A DNA stretch of 64,000 nucleotides from Eustoma russellianum (lineage: Eukaryota; Streptophyta; Magnoliopsida; Gentianales; Gentianaceae), in assembly GCA_036186865.1 (NCBI GenBank), contig AP025053.1, positions 10,200,097 to 10,264,096 of the forward strand, in the 5' to 3' direction. The notes beneath the pieces were generated by a model that was not told the DNA's origin, did no database searches, and saw only the letters and a list, made by a program, of their open reading frames with translations. Shown here in pieces: positions 33,245-43,277 of this stretch. Numbering within the stretch: position 1 is the stretch's first letter; the number at the start of each line of letters is the position of its first letter. The position numbers were made by a program, and so were the translations under genes.

Positions 33245-33593
33245 GGGTCTCATCTCGACAGCCCAAAGGTCACTCGAAGTAAATGCCCAACGGTTCGTGA
33301 AACGGCGGATTTCAGAAAGCTGCTATACTGACTCTTCGTGCTCTGCGCGAACAGTAAATGCACAGAATGAGCCAATCAGAATTCGACGCGTGCCCAACAC
33401 AGAAATCGTACCGCAGGATCTAAACAGAATCATCCGATCAGTTCGGCCAAAAGTTATCATTAACACTTCGTATTTTGTGCCCTAATAAATACGTAGGGCG
33501 GCTTGATCAGAACCTAGGACGTCATCAAGGAAAGGACAGCACAAAAAGGTCTGAACAGATTAGCCTGCCCTCCCAGGTCAGCTCGGCCAGCCT

Positions 33594-33609
33594 AATCTGG
33601 GGGGGCAAG
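33594..33609 (+). other. Gypsy B polypurine tract
   Basis: AATCTGGGGGGGCAAG directly before the 3' LTR; nearly identical in gypsy C. Confidence 0.85.
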
Positions 33610-34628
33610 TGATGAGCCAAAAAATATCCTCCGTTAGTCAATAACGGTCAACACTGAAGTAAGGGCAGCAAAGTGGCCAAGTATGGCGGGTCGGCCCGGA
33701 GGTTAACTCAGCCATATGTAGACAGGTAGTCCATCTCGGCTACTGGGGCCTCTACGCCATATCGATCATAAAGCCCCAATGCCCTTTAGAGATTAAAGTC
33801 TTTGTCTCGGCCACAGGGCCCCACCGTCATCTCGGCCGTAAGGGCTCAGTGTCCGTCCAAGATAAGAAGCACCTCTTGGTCTAAAGGCTCTCTACGCGCT
33901 TAAGGGTCGGGTCTCGGCCAAGAGCTTCATCTCGGCCAAAGGGCAAGACTCGACCTCGGATTCGATCTACTTGTCAATCTCGGATCACCTTTATAACATC
34001 AGCTATAAGCATCCCGAAGGGCCCACCAACACTTTGAGGTCGGCCCCTTACATCTCGGCAATCTGACCCCACCCAGGTTGTCTTGGACATCTCTGAATGT
34101 TTCTAGAGAACCTCAACTCGGTTCTAGGAGTTTACCCTAGGTAATTCTACCAGGGGAAATTCCCAGCCAGATGTCCTCAGCCAAGTCCACTCAGCTCAGC
34201 ACCGAGCCACGTGGCGAGCATGCAAGAGCAAGAGTCATCCGACTGACCTTCTTGCCTGTCACAATATCTGAGCTCTGCCCATGCATTGGCCCAAGCCGCC
34301 ATATAAAAAGGCCGAGCAGCAGGAGAGAGAAGGAGAGGTAACAACAAACTCTGAAAAACTACAGACCAGTAACTCATCTTCTCCACTGTGAAAATACAGG
34401 TTTACCAAAAAACCTTACTGCAAAAACCTTTCTCAGTATATTAAACCTCTCCTAAAAATGGCCTTGACTGACTTTATCGTCGGAGGGTATTACCCGGGGC
34501 CATAGAACCCGGGTCCTCTGACCCTTTTCCTTTGTGCAGGTCAGCAACTCGCCCCAATGAGGACAACTGACGGAGTTCTAACGGCACCACATCCAACTTA
34601 TACTTGGTGATATAATCCAACATCATCA
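33610..34628 (+). repeat. Gypsy B 3' LTR
   Basis: 1019 bp, same length as the 5' LTR; followed by the target duplication AAAAT. Confidence 0.95.
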
Positions 34629-36286
34629 AAAATAATTTGTAAATCTCATTTTCTTGCACTTTGAATTTACCACCCATCGTTATACGTGGCTGAAAAGGAA
34701 AAAAGGCTTAGAAAATATTTCCAAGTGTACGGCTGCCTAAAAAAAATTTCCACTTGACAATTTTTTTTGTACTTTCGGTCATTAATCCTACAGCAGCTTT
34801 TTTTTCCTTTTTTTTTTTTTACAAACATACGGCCCCTTTTAAAAAGACCATACAATTCAAATTCTTTATTTACTCTTTATTTTATATCATATATTTATGT
34901 ACTCTTTATTTTATACATATAAAATATGAGAAATGTTTACATCTCAGAAGATGTAATTTTGGCCAAATCTAAAATTGTGAAATCGGCTATATTCTCATAC
35001 AAAGCAACAATGATACTTTCACTATATATATATATATATATTCAAATATTAACCTTGTAAAAAATCAAATTCTTTTTTATTTTCAGTGACTCCTCACCAG
35101 TGCTTCAAATCCACAGCATCTTTATATTAAATCCTTTCTCTTTTTTCGGCCAAGGACCCATTTTTGCAATTTAGATGTTTTTTTCCCAATTAACATAGGG
35201 CCTTACAAAATTCCATCACATAATCCCACACCGGTTACAAGGCAATGAATTATGAAATTTGTTTGAGATTCGGCAAGAAAGAAGGAAAGGGGAAAAAAAC
35301 ACAAACTTAGCCATTACATACATGCATGCTGATGAAAAAAAACAAGAAACTTGTGCATATGAAATATATACTTAATGGCAAAAATATAAACACATCCTGC
35401 GGAAAATATACATATACCCTAAATATCCATATTCGGCCATGAACACAGATATATATCCAAAGAATTCATATAACTATGCATTCAAAAATACTCATGCATG
35501 ATCCGAGTTTATAACGAACATAACATATAGAACTTTAGCAAAACATAGCAAGTATAGAGATATTACTTACATGGAACGTTCCTCCGTTTATTAACTAGTC
35601 ATGCTTTTAGGCATGTTAATTATATCAATTATCACGCTTTGGACATGATAAAACGACTCATGTTTTAGCATGATAACAATTAATGGTTTAGACATGTTAA
35701 CAATTCATGCTTCGGGCGTGATAAAACGATTCATGCTTCGGGCATGATAACAATTCATGCTTCCGGCATGTTGGTTATTTAGTCATGTAATGCTCCAGGC
35801 ATGACAATTACTCATAACAATAATTTATGCTTCGGGCATAACAACTTATTTAGTCATGTCATGCTTCAGGCATGTCGATTATTCATACTTCAGGTATTTC
35901 AAATATAAATAGTGGCATTGATATATTTCAGGTATATCAAATATTTGTACGTAAATAAGTGTAATGATATACTCCATGTATATATACATACACAAACCAA
36001 ATAAATGTACTTCTCATTATAATGATATAGTATGTTTTAACATGTTATAATAAAGCTGTTCATATATGTATATGACAAAAAGAAAGAAAGACGAGACATG
36101 CTGTATATGAAAAAAAGGACGAAAACATGTTAAATGATTTTATCCAGGATTGATGTTGCGCCATGTTCCTAGAGGATTGACTCGGAACCAAAAAGCATCA
36201 GGTTATACTTGCAGATCCAAAAAGCGGCGATCTCCGGCAACACTTACACGGACCGTCGGCTAGATTTATATATCGTGCTGATAACG
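34629..36286 (-). other. Copia A leader, right arm
   Basis: AT-rich DNA between gypsy B and the copia A 5' LTR, no open frame. Contains a T-rich run (34800-34820), short (TA)n (35025-35041) and the second palindrome array. Near the LTR the minus strand reads CGTTATCAGCACG (36286-36274), the primer-site form seen in many plant copia elements. Confidence 0.55.
35595..35895 (-). repeat. Array of imperfect palindromes CATGCTTCGGGCATG, array 2
   Basis: About nine units CATGCTT(C/T)(A/G/C)GGCATG with spacers such as ATAACAATT; same motif as 21905-22180. Confidence 0.8.
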
Positions 36287-36536
36287 TGTTATAAACTCAA
36301 GCAAGTATAGTAAAGAGAAAAGAGAAACAAGAAAACTTTGTATCTCAAGGTATGTCTTTCATATATGATATGTGGTCCTATTTATAGGACTCAACGGAGT
36401 GAAGATAAACCTGAACAAACTATTTGGATAATACAAAAGATATAATACTTTGGATATCCACATCTAATATAATGTCAATCTCTACAATGTATATCAACAA
36501 CATGTTTATCCTTTAGATTCCAATATATCCATAACA
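36287..36536 (-). repeat. Copia A 5' LTR
   Basis: 250 bp, matches 18174-18423; followed on the plus strand by the target duplication ATTGC. Confidence 0.93.
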
Positions 36537-36541
36537 ATTGC

Positions 36542-36796
36542 TTCCCTTTTTTGATTATACTGTAACTACTAGGATGCCACTTAGTTACTCGCACATAAGA
36601 AAATTATGACTAAGAAAATGTTACGTTTTCATAGAAATTACGCATTCACACACAACCATAAAATTAAATTAGAAAATTAATTTTTTAAAAAAATTAACTG
36701 AAAAATTAATTTGAAAAACATACAAACCGCCGTATGACAAAAGTCAAATCGACACATAACAGTTCTGTCATAAACGCCATATATTTCGATAGACAG
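36542..36796. other. Host-type spacer between copia A and gypsy C
   Basis: AT-rich with no gene. Words ACAGTTCTGTCA and CATATATTTCGATAGACAG just before gypsy C resemble CAGTTCTCTC and TCATATGTTTCAATATATGG just after it, so the target was locally repetitive. Confidence 0.4.
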
Positions 36797-37855
36797 TGAT
36801 GAGCCAAAAAATACCCCTCGTTAGTCAATAAACGGTCAACGTTGAAGTAAGGTGAAAGAATGGCCAAGTACGGCGGGTCGGCCCGGAGGTAGACCAGACC
36901 ACAGGCAGACAAACAGTCCGCCTCGGCTACAGGGCCCCACCGCCATTTCGTTTGTCAGGCCCTTCGGTCATCTTGATCATAGAGTTCCAGCGCCTTCTGG
37001 GGGCTGAGAATTTCACCTCGGCCTAAGGGTCCCATCTCGGCCCACATCCCCGACTCGGGCTACAACTCCACCTCGGCCAATGAGTAGTGCTCGGCCTCGG
37101 ATCCAATTTGTCCACCGAACTCAGAAAGGCTCTCCAATGTTTTACGGAGCTGATCATTTTCATCTCGGCATGATGACCTCACATTATCAATCATCTTGGA
37201 TAATCAAGTGGTCATTTCGGGCATCCAGAGGATGTCGGTTATGCCCCTAGCTCGGACAAAAGGAACCAGCACTCGGTTCCTAAGCTCTCAACGGTTTATT
37301 ACAGCCACGCGGATCTCAGACTAATAACCTCGGCCAAACTACAACAGTCACAGTGCTGTGTGCTACGTGGCCTACATGCAATATCCAGCATTCCAGATGT
37401 CGATCATGTGGAGGAAAGTTACCAGCACAGCAATCCCTGGTAGCTGCGTGGCCACCATGCAAACTGGCCAGACGTCTTCGTCTCACCTCTTTGGGACACT
37501 CAGCTCCCAACCACACCAAGTATAAAAGAGCTTCCCCAACAGAAAGAAGCTCCAAGTAAAAAATCAGAAGTCCAAATCACAAGTAAAAAACACCCCGCTG
37601 TTCTCATTTCAGCTCGGCCTGCACTGTGGCCGACCTCAAACAGGTTTCATCAAACCTCTATTTCAGTTAAAGCTCTACGCTAAAATGCCCACAACTAACT
37701 TGAGCGTCGGAGGGTTTTCCCGGGGCAGCGCCCTGGGACCCCTAACGCTCTCTTTCCTTTCTCAGGTTTCCTAGGAGGACAAGTGACGGAGGGGTGACGG
37801 CCTTAGACCCCGGATATTTCGACTTTTACCTTGGCGAGACATTCCGACCTCGTCA
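36797..37855 (+). repeat. Gypsy C 5' LTR
   Basis: 1059 bp, TGATGAGCC ... CCTCGTCA. TATA-like GTATAAAAGAG near 37521. Confidence 0.95.
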
Positions 37856-37878
37856 TTTTGGCGCTAGAAGGAGGGGCC
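37856..37878 (+). other. Gypsy C primer-binding site region
   Basis: TTTTGGCGCTAGAAGGAGGG directly after the LTR end. Confidence 0.8.
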
Positions 37879-37964
37879 TGAACCTCCGGGTCCTTTGATT
37901 CTCGAAATATCAAGTCATTTCCAACAACTCCTCTTAGCTGACCTAGGAAGCTATCGAGAGAAAG

Positions 37965-38632
37965 ATGAGCAAAGAAGGCGATCAAAGGTTTTCTTTGCAA
38001 CCAACCGCTCCCTGTTCCAAGGAGCCTGAGGAGTTCTCAATTCCTATTACCTTCTCATATGAAGAGCACATGAGAGCCGTACGTTATGTGGCTCAAAATT
38101 CAGCAGCGTTTCAAGCTGTTATGGAGCTAAGAGGGAAAGCCATGACAGAAGGAATCAATGGTCCCTCTCCTAGCGGTGCTAGTGATCAGCAGTTGGAGTA
38201 TTCTCCATCTCGGCCAGGGTATCATTCTGAATGTCAAGCTGAGATTGTATCTGAAGCAGGATACTCACCACGGAGGTCTGATTATCAGACCATACAGCGC
38301 CCTTCGGTCTCATCTCGGCCTTCCAGTTCTGGAACACATATCCAGGCCTCACGGCGAGAAAGAGCATCTGTCAAAGTTTGGATGGGGGCCACGGCAGAGA
38401 AAGGACTTCTCTTTTGGCTTCAAAAGCTCGCATCCTCTCTTATATGAGAAAGAAGAGTTTGGTGAAGGAACCAAAGCCTCTTGCAGGGCCACTCCATAAG
38501 AGGAATCCTCAACTTTACTGCCTATATCACCATGATATAGGGCATGATACAGAAGATTGTAGGCAACTCGGTAAAGAGATAGCTTGTCAAATTGAGCTCG
38601 GCCATCTGCAGCAGTTTCACGATCTGAGATGA
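37965..38632 (+). pseudogene. Gypsy C gag remnant (centre deleted)
   Basis: An N-terminal part begins MSKEGDQRFSLQPTAPCSKE (aligned in position with gypsy B MGRDAREG) and runs to about 38370. The capsid centre is missing, and a second frame resumes LLASKARILSYMRKKSLVKE with KPLAGPLHKRNPQLYCLYHH and DIGHDTEDC, the zinc knuckle, ending at 38632. A frameshift joins the two pieces. No protease or later domain follows. Gag could not form particles alone. Confidence 0.82.
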
Positions 38633-38894
38633 AACTTGCGCAGTAGAGCCGATTTAGATGTTCCTTGAGGTGGACATCGACCCGAGTGGTAGCTCTGAGT
38701 TGAAAAAACAGCAAGTTAGGCTGCCTTGACTGATAATTGAGTTCAAAGTGGGGACCAATTTTCGAATATATTTGAAAACCCCCAGCTCGGCCTTATAGTT
38801 GGCCTGTACAGCAGTCACCTCTTGGTGCATGAAACTTCTCAGCAATAAAAAGTGTTCATTCAACTCAGTGTTATGGACAGCCTTGCGGAACTGA
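38633..38894 (+). other. Spacer after gypsy C gag
   Basis: No gene seen. This marks the junction where about 4 kb of pol present in gypsy B is absent. Confidence 0.5.
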
Positions 38895-39385
38895 AGTTCA
38901 TTAAAATTTTCTCCTCAGCAAGTTCTAGGGAAAGAGCCCGCTAGAGGGTTAAAAATTTCTTCTCAGCAGGTTCTGGGAAAGAGCCCACCAGAGGGTTAAA
39001 AATTTCTCCTCAGCAGGATCTGGGGAAAGAGCCCGCTAGAAGGTTAAAAATTTCTTCTCAGCAGGTTCTGGGGAAAGAGCCCGCCAGAGGGTTAAATTCC
39101 TCCTCAGCAGGATCTGGGGAAAGAGCCCGCTAGAGGGTTAAAAATTTCTCCTCAGCAGGATCTGGGGAAAGAGCCCGCCAGAGGGTTAAAAATTTCTCCT
39201 CAGCAGGATCTGGGGAAAGAGCCCGCCAGAGGGTTAAAAATTTCTCCTCAGCAGGATCTGGGGAAAGAGCCCGCCAGAGGGTTAGAAAATTTTCTCCTCA
39301 GCAGGATTTGAGGAAAGAGCCCGCCAGAGGGTTAGATTTCTTCTCAGCAGATTTGGGCAAGATCTCGCTTGAGGGTTGAAGTTGC
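38895..39385 (+). repeat. 48-bp tandem array of gypsy C
   Basis: About ten copies, spacing 46-50 bp (mostly 48), of TTCTCCTCAGCAGGATCTGG ... GAGCCCGCCAGAGGGTTAAA. Same position in the element as the 68-bp array of gypsy B but a different sequence. Weak copies continue near 39660-39760. Confidence 0.93.
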
Positions 39386-40348
39386 ATCTCGGCCAGCACG
39401 GGACACCAACCTGCTTGAGACTCGTATGACCTTGGCAAATCTGGATAAGGTCGGGACAGATCTCTATATCTCACCTCGGCTAGTTTATGCCAAATATCAG
39501 ATAATTATCCCTCTAAATGGGATCTCGGTCAAGGCAGTACGATTCTCTTAATCAGCCCAGCGTGGCAAGGTAACTTTTGTTTTGTCAATCTTTTATTAAG
39601 ACTGAGCAGGTTTAACAAGACCGACACTCAATCTCGGCAACAAGAAACCTGGAACAAGTCCTTGATATGCCCAAGGAAAAAACCCATCAGAGGGTTGAAG
39701 CTGTACCTCGGCAAGTCAGGGGTAAAAAGCCCGTTGCAGGATAGAACAAAACTTTGGTAAGCCCAAGGTCAAAGCTTATAAGAAGGCGAAACGAAAAACT
39801 TGGTTAAACCGAGGCAGAGGCCCAGTAAAAAATGGACCTGCATGTAGCTCAGCAAGTCTGAATAGCCGAAGTAAGATTTACAAGGGCGAACTTCCCGGCA
39901 TATCACCTCAGCGAACGTACTCCGAGTAGGCTTGACAGAAAACAGTTCTTTCCCAAGTGTCACCCAGATTGGATCTCGGCAAAGACTGCGCAAGTTTCAC
40001 TAGATTGATTCTTGGTTCAGCTCGGTAACGTTCCAGGTTCATTTTACATTCAGAAATTGCCCTATTACGTTAGAACTGTTCAGGTAGACTAGAGCCGACG
40101 TAAGAACTTGGCAACAACAAGTTTGAAAGGTTAATTTGGCCTGGCAATGGATTCACTCCGACGTGAAGTTAGTTTATGTTCAATAGAGTTAATCAAGTTT
40201 ACCAAGACTGACATGAAAAGTTAGCAGTAACAACAAAAGTGCTGAGGGCAAAAGAATCAATTAAGTCAGAAAAAGATTTACATAGATGAAAAGCTGAATT
40301 ACAAGATGATGTCTGCCCTGATAAAGATAAACAAAAGGAATCCTAAGC
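39386..40348 (+). other. Spacer between array and antisense gene of gypsy C
   Basis: Words such as CTCGGCAAG and CCGAGG recur loosely. No gene supported; likely the antisense gene 3' UTR and degenerate array. Confidence 0.45.
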
Positions 40349-42722
40349 CTAATCATCCTGATCTTCGTCCCTCAAGTCAGCTCCATCCACAAACTTTTGG
40401 AACATTTCTTCAAAGTCATGGGCAGCAAGAGGGTTGTACAGCTCAGCTAGGCGGGGATCACTTTTGTTCAGATCGGGATAGACAGCAGAGCAGACATCAA
40501 TGGCTTTCGTCTGGCCGGCCTCCATGGCTGAGCCTTGCAAATGGATCATATTTTTTTCAAAGAACTTGGATTTTCTGAAATCTTGAATAGTTCTGATCTC
40601 AGCTTCTATCAGTTTTTCACGCAGAAGGTTGATCATGTCTGCGTCATCTTGGCTTTTCTACGTCAGCTCAGCATTTTGTTTCTTCAAACACTCAACCTCA
40701 TTTAGAGATTGAGTGGAGGCCAGCTCGAGGTCAGCCACTTTATTTTCCAACTCATCCACCTTAGAGTTGGAGGTGGCCAACCTCATCTCAGCATCTTCAG
40801 TCTTCTTTTGGAGATGGGCGGTTCCAGCTTCCAGGTCAGTAACTTTCTGGGTCAGCTCGGCTCTTCTCTTCTCTGATACTTCAAACCGTTCCCTAGAAGT
40901 TGCCAGCTCCCCAAGGAAGTCTCTGCTGCGAGTAACCAGCTCCATCCCCTGACCTCGGATCTATTTAACAAGATAGCATGAAAAAGAAGTCCAATAACAA
41001 AATAAGCAAAGTACTCAACAAGAGATTTGCTTACCAGAGCAAGATTGGACATATAAGCATTAGTCAGGGCTGCAAAATCAGTTGCCCTGAAACTCTGAAG
41101 ATCCCGAGGCAGGATTGCAGCTCTATTCAGCCTTTCAGCTACAGTAGGATTCTCAGCAGAATCCCCCTCGGAAAACCCAATCAAAATTGGGTCTTGAACA
41201 TTACCCAACTGAGGCAAGATTTCCTCAACTGGGTCAGCAGTGATCATCTCCGGGGGCTGAGATGGTCCCGGATCACCTCTGCTAGAACCTTCACCCCGTT
41301 GCCTCTTCCGGGGGCGAAGGTAAGAACGCTCACCAGCGTCAGCTGGGATTTCAGATTCAGTTGGAGCCTGGGGTTGGACCTCAGCCTCAGGCTCATCGTC
41401 CATAATGGTAATGGGCAGAGCTGTGCAGAAATAAAAATGAATTAGAGCCCAAGTATCACATGCTTGAAAAATTTTTACGAAGAAAAGGTTTACCTGGCTC
41501 AGGCTCCGCCAGCTCGGGTTGAACAGGGACAACACTAGAAACTGGGGGCACCGTTGAAGTGGAAGCTCCCCCAGAGCCAAGTGTGGCTAACCTTCTCTCT
41601 CTCCTAAGTCTTTTTCTGGCTTGAGTCTCAGCCATCATGTCCAAGCGGGTAGAAGGACCGGCCATTGCACCTGCATTCAGAGTTGAAAAGTTAAGTATTA
41701 AAGGAGGGAAAAAATAGCAAGAAAGAAAAAGAATAATATCCACCTCGGACAATGGTTAATTGATCTGGGGAGAGTGGCAGATATAGGTGGCCAACAGCCG
41801 AATGCTCCAGGTCGGCTGCTAACCAGATCTCCGAGTCCATCTTCTGCCAGTCAATGACTATGGGAAGGGCTCGAAGTCTGTCTGCTTCATTGCAGTGATC
41901 TCGGCTCGGCCTCGTGTTATCAGTCTTGCCAGCCTTTCAGATACTTCTGCCCGGCAGCTCGGACCTTTTGACATAAAAGAATTTCCCCTTCCATCTCTTA
42001 TTGGAGGTAGGAATATTGGTAGCAAAGGGGAAGTCAATGCAAGACGTTCGCTTACTGAAATAGTACCAGCTCTGTGAAGACCGGCATGCAAAAAGTTTTC
42101 GGAAAATACTAGTATTGAAGGGGAGCTCAGCAATTCTCAGGAAAAGAATATAACAAAGGATGAGTTTAAGGCCGTTGGGTTGAATTTGCGGAAGCCTGAG
42201 CCCGTAAGCCCGCAAGATGCGGAGAAGGGGTTCGGGAACAGGAAGGTTGAACCCGGACTTGAAGTAGTCTTCATAGACTGCTTCATAATCTCGGGGAGGA
42301 TCGTAGGCAGTCTGACCCAGCAGAGGTAAAACTGGGCCAAAACGGCTCTTATCAACTTTGTAATATTTACAAATCCTATCCAGCTCGGCCTCAGAAAGAG
42401 AAGTAGAAGTTTCTTGAACAGTAGGAGAAGGCCGACCTCTCTCAATAACTCCAGAAAACTGAGAAGGATCCCTCAATGGGGCTGGAGGATTGACGGACAC
42501 CGGAGCAGAAGGAACCCTCACTTGCTCCGGTGAGGAATCAATTACGGTTAGAGCTCTGCTAGACTGAGCAGAGTCCCCGATGGTTGGAAGCAAACTGCCG
42601 ATGGGAAGATCATCGGCAAAAGCAGAACCACCAGATAGTGACGAAGAAGCAGCGGCTTCTCCGCCTCCGGCGGCATAAGAACCTCCTTCCGAAAGGTTCT
42701 GCGAGTCATGAGAAGAAGACAT
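40349..42722 (-). pseudogene. Gypsy C antisense gene (aORF), four exons, two nonsense changes
   Basis: Minus-strand gene: exon 1 42722-41744, exon 2 41670-41494, exon 3 41420-41035, exon 4 40960-40349. Splice phases 1, 1 and 0 join cleanly, giving 717 codons plus stop. Exon 1 starts MSSSHDSQNLSEGG and holds the plant-transposon-like domain (LDRICKYYKVDK, YEAVYEDYFKSGFNLPVPEP, LRAYGLRLPQIQPNGLKLIL, QSWYYFSKR). Exons 2 and 3 carry ARKRLRRERR and LRPRKRQRGEG, plausible nuclear signals, and an acidic Pro-rich stretch. Exon 4 is a long coiled coil (ELVTRSRDFLGELATSRERF onward) ending KFVDGADLRDEDQDD. Only two lesions: TGA at 41937-41939 (a Trp codon in gypsy B) and TAG at 40658-40660. The biochemical role is unknown. 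Confidence 0.85.
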
Positions 42723-42902
42723 TATGAAGATGGGAAGAAGACTTACAGAGATTAAAGGTTGAAGACGACTGAACGAAGAGGGGGCAAAGGCTGAAAAGAG
42801 CTTGAAGACACCGGAATTGAAAAAGCTCGCCGGAGAAGAAGCTAAATTGCTGAGGTAAGAAAACAAAGGCAAATAAAGAGAAGAAGTGATCTGTGGAAAA
42901 CC

Positions 42903-42910
42903 TATTTATA
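42903..42910 (-). promoter_or_regulatory. TATA box of the gypsy C antisense gene
   Basis: TATAAATA on the minus strand, 181 bp upstream of the ATG at 42722; conserved in position with gypsy B. Confidence 0.7.
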
Positions 42911-43261
42911 GGGTTTCACCTCGGTAGCCCAAGAGTCGTCAGGAATAAATGGCTCTCGATTTGTGAAACGGCGGAGCCCCAAAAGCTGCGCAGATAACGC
43001 TTCGTGCTCTGCGCAAACAGTAAATGTGCAGACTGAGCCAATCAAAATTGGACGCGTGCCAGAACAGATAGCGCACTGAATGAATCAGGTCAGAGACAAC
43101 TGATCAGCGCGGCCAAAAGTTACCATTGGCACATCGTACATTGTGCTCCTAATAAAAACGTTAAGCGGACTAGTCAGATCTTAACACGTCATCATTTTGG
43201 AACACAACTCGAGAAAAATTTGAACAGATTAACCTGCCCTCTCAGGTCAGCTCGGCCAGCC

Positions 43262-43277
43262 TAATCTGGGGGGCAAA
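43262..43277 (+). other. Gypsy C polypurine tract
   Basis: TAATCTGGGGGGCAAA directly before the 3' LTR. Confidence 0.85.

Larger units (their letters stand above)
23042..34628 (+). mobile_element. Gypsy B: Tat-lineage Ty3/gypsy element, 11.6 kb, nested in copia A
   Basis: LTRs of 1019 bp each (23042-24060 and 33610-34628), target duplication AAAAT on both sides, PBS TATTGGCGCTAGAGGAAGGG at 24061 and a G-rich PPT before 33610. Pol contains a second, archaeal-like RNase H between RNase H and integrase, the hallmark of the Tat lineage. Between pol and the 3' LTR lie a 68-bp tandem array and an antisense spliced gene, also Tat features. LTRs differ at roughly 27-30 sites by eye (about 3%). Gag-pol has several stops and frameshifts, so it is non-autonomous now. 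Confidence 0.95.
18174..36536 (-). mobile_element. Copia A: Ty1/copia element on the minus strand, split by gypsy B
   Basis: Identical-length 250-bp LTRs (18174-18423 and 36287-36536) are bounded by the target duplication ATTGC (18169-18173 and 36537-36541). A PPT complement CTCCCCCTTGG lies inside the left LTR. On the minus strand, RNase H, RT and an integrase-RT linker are readable between 18660 and 20480. Without gypsy B the element would be about 6.8 kb. Coding parts carry stops, frameshifts and deletions, so it is old and inactive. The RT sequence MDVVTAYLYGSLDNDIYMKI is typical of a large plant copia group. Confidence 0.92.
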
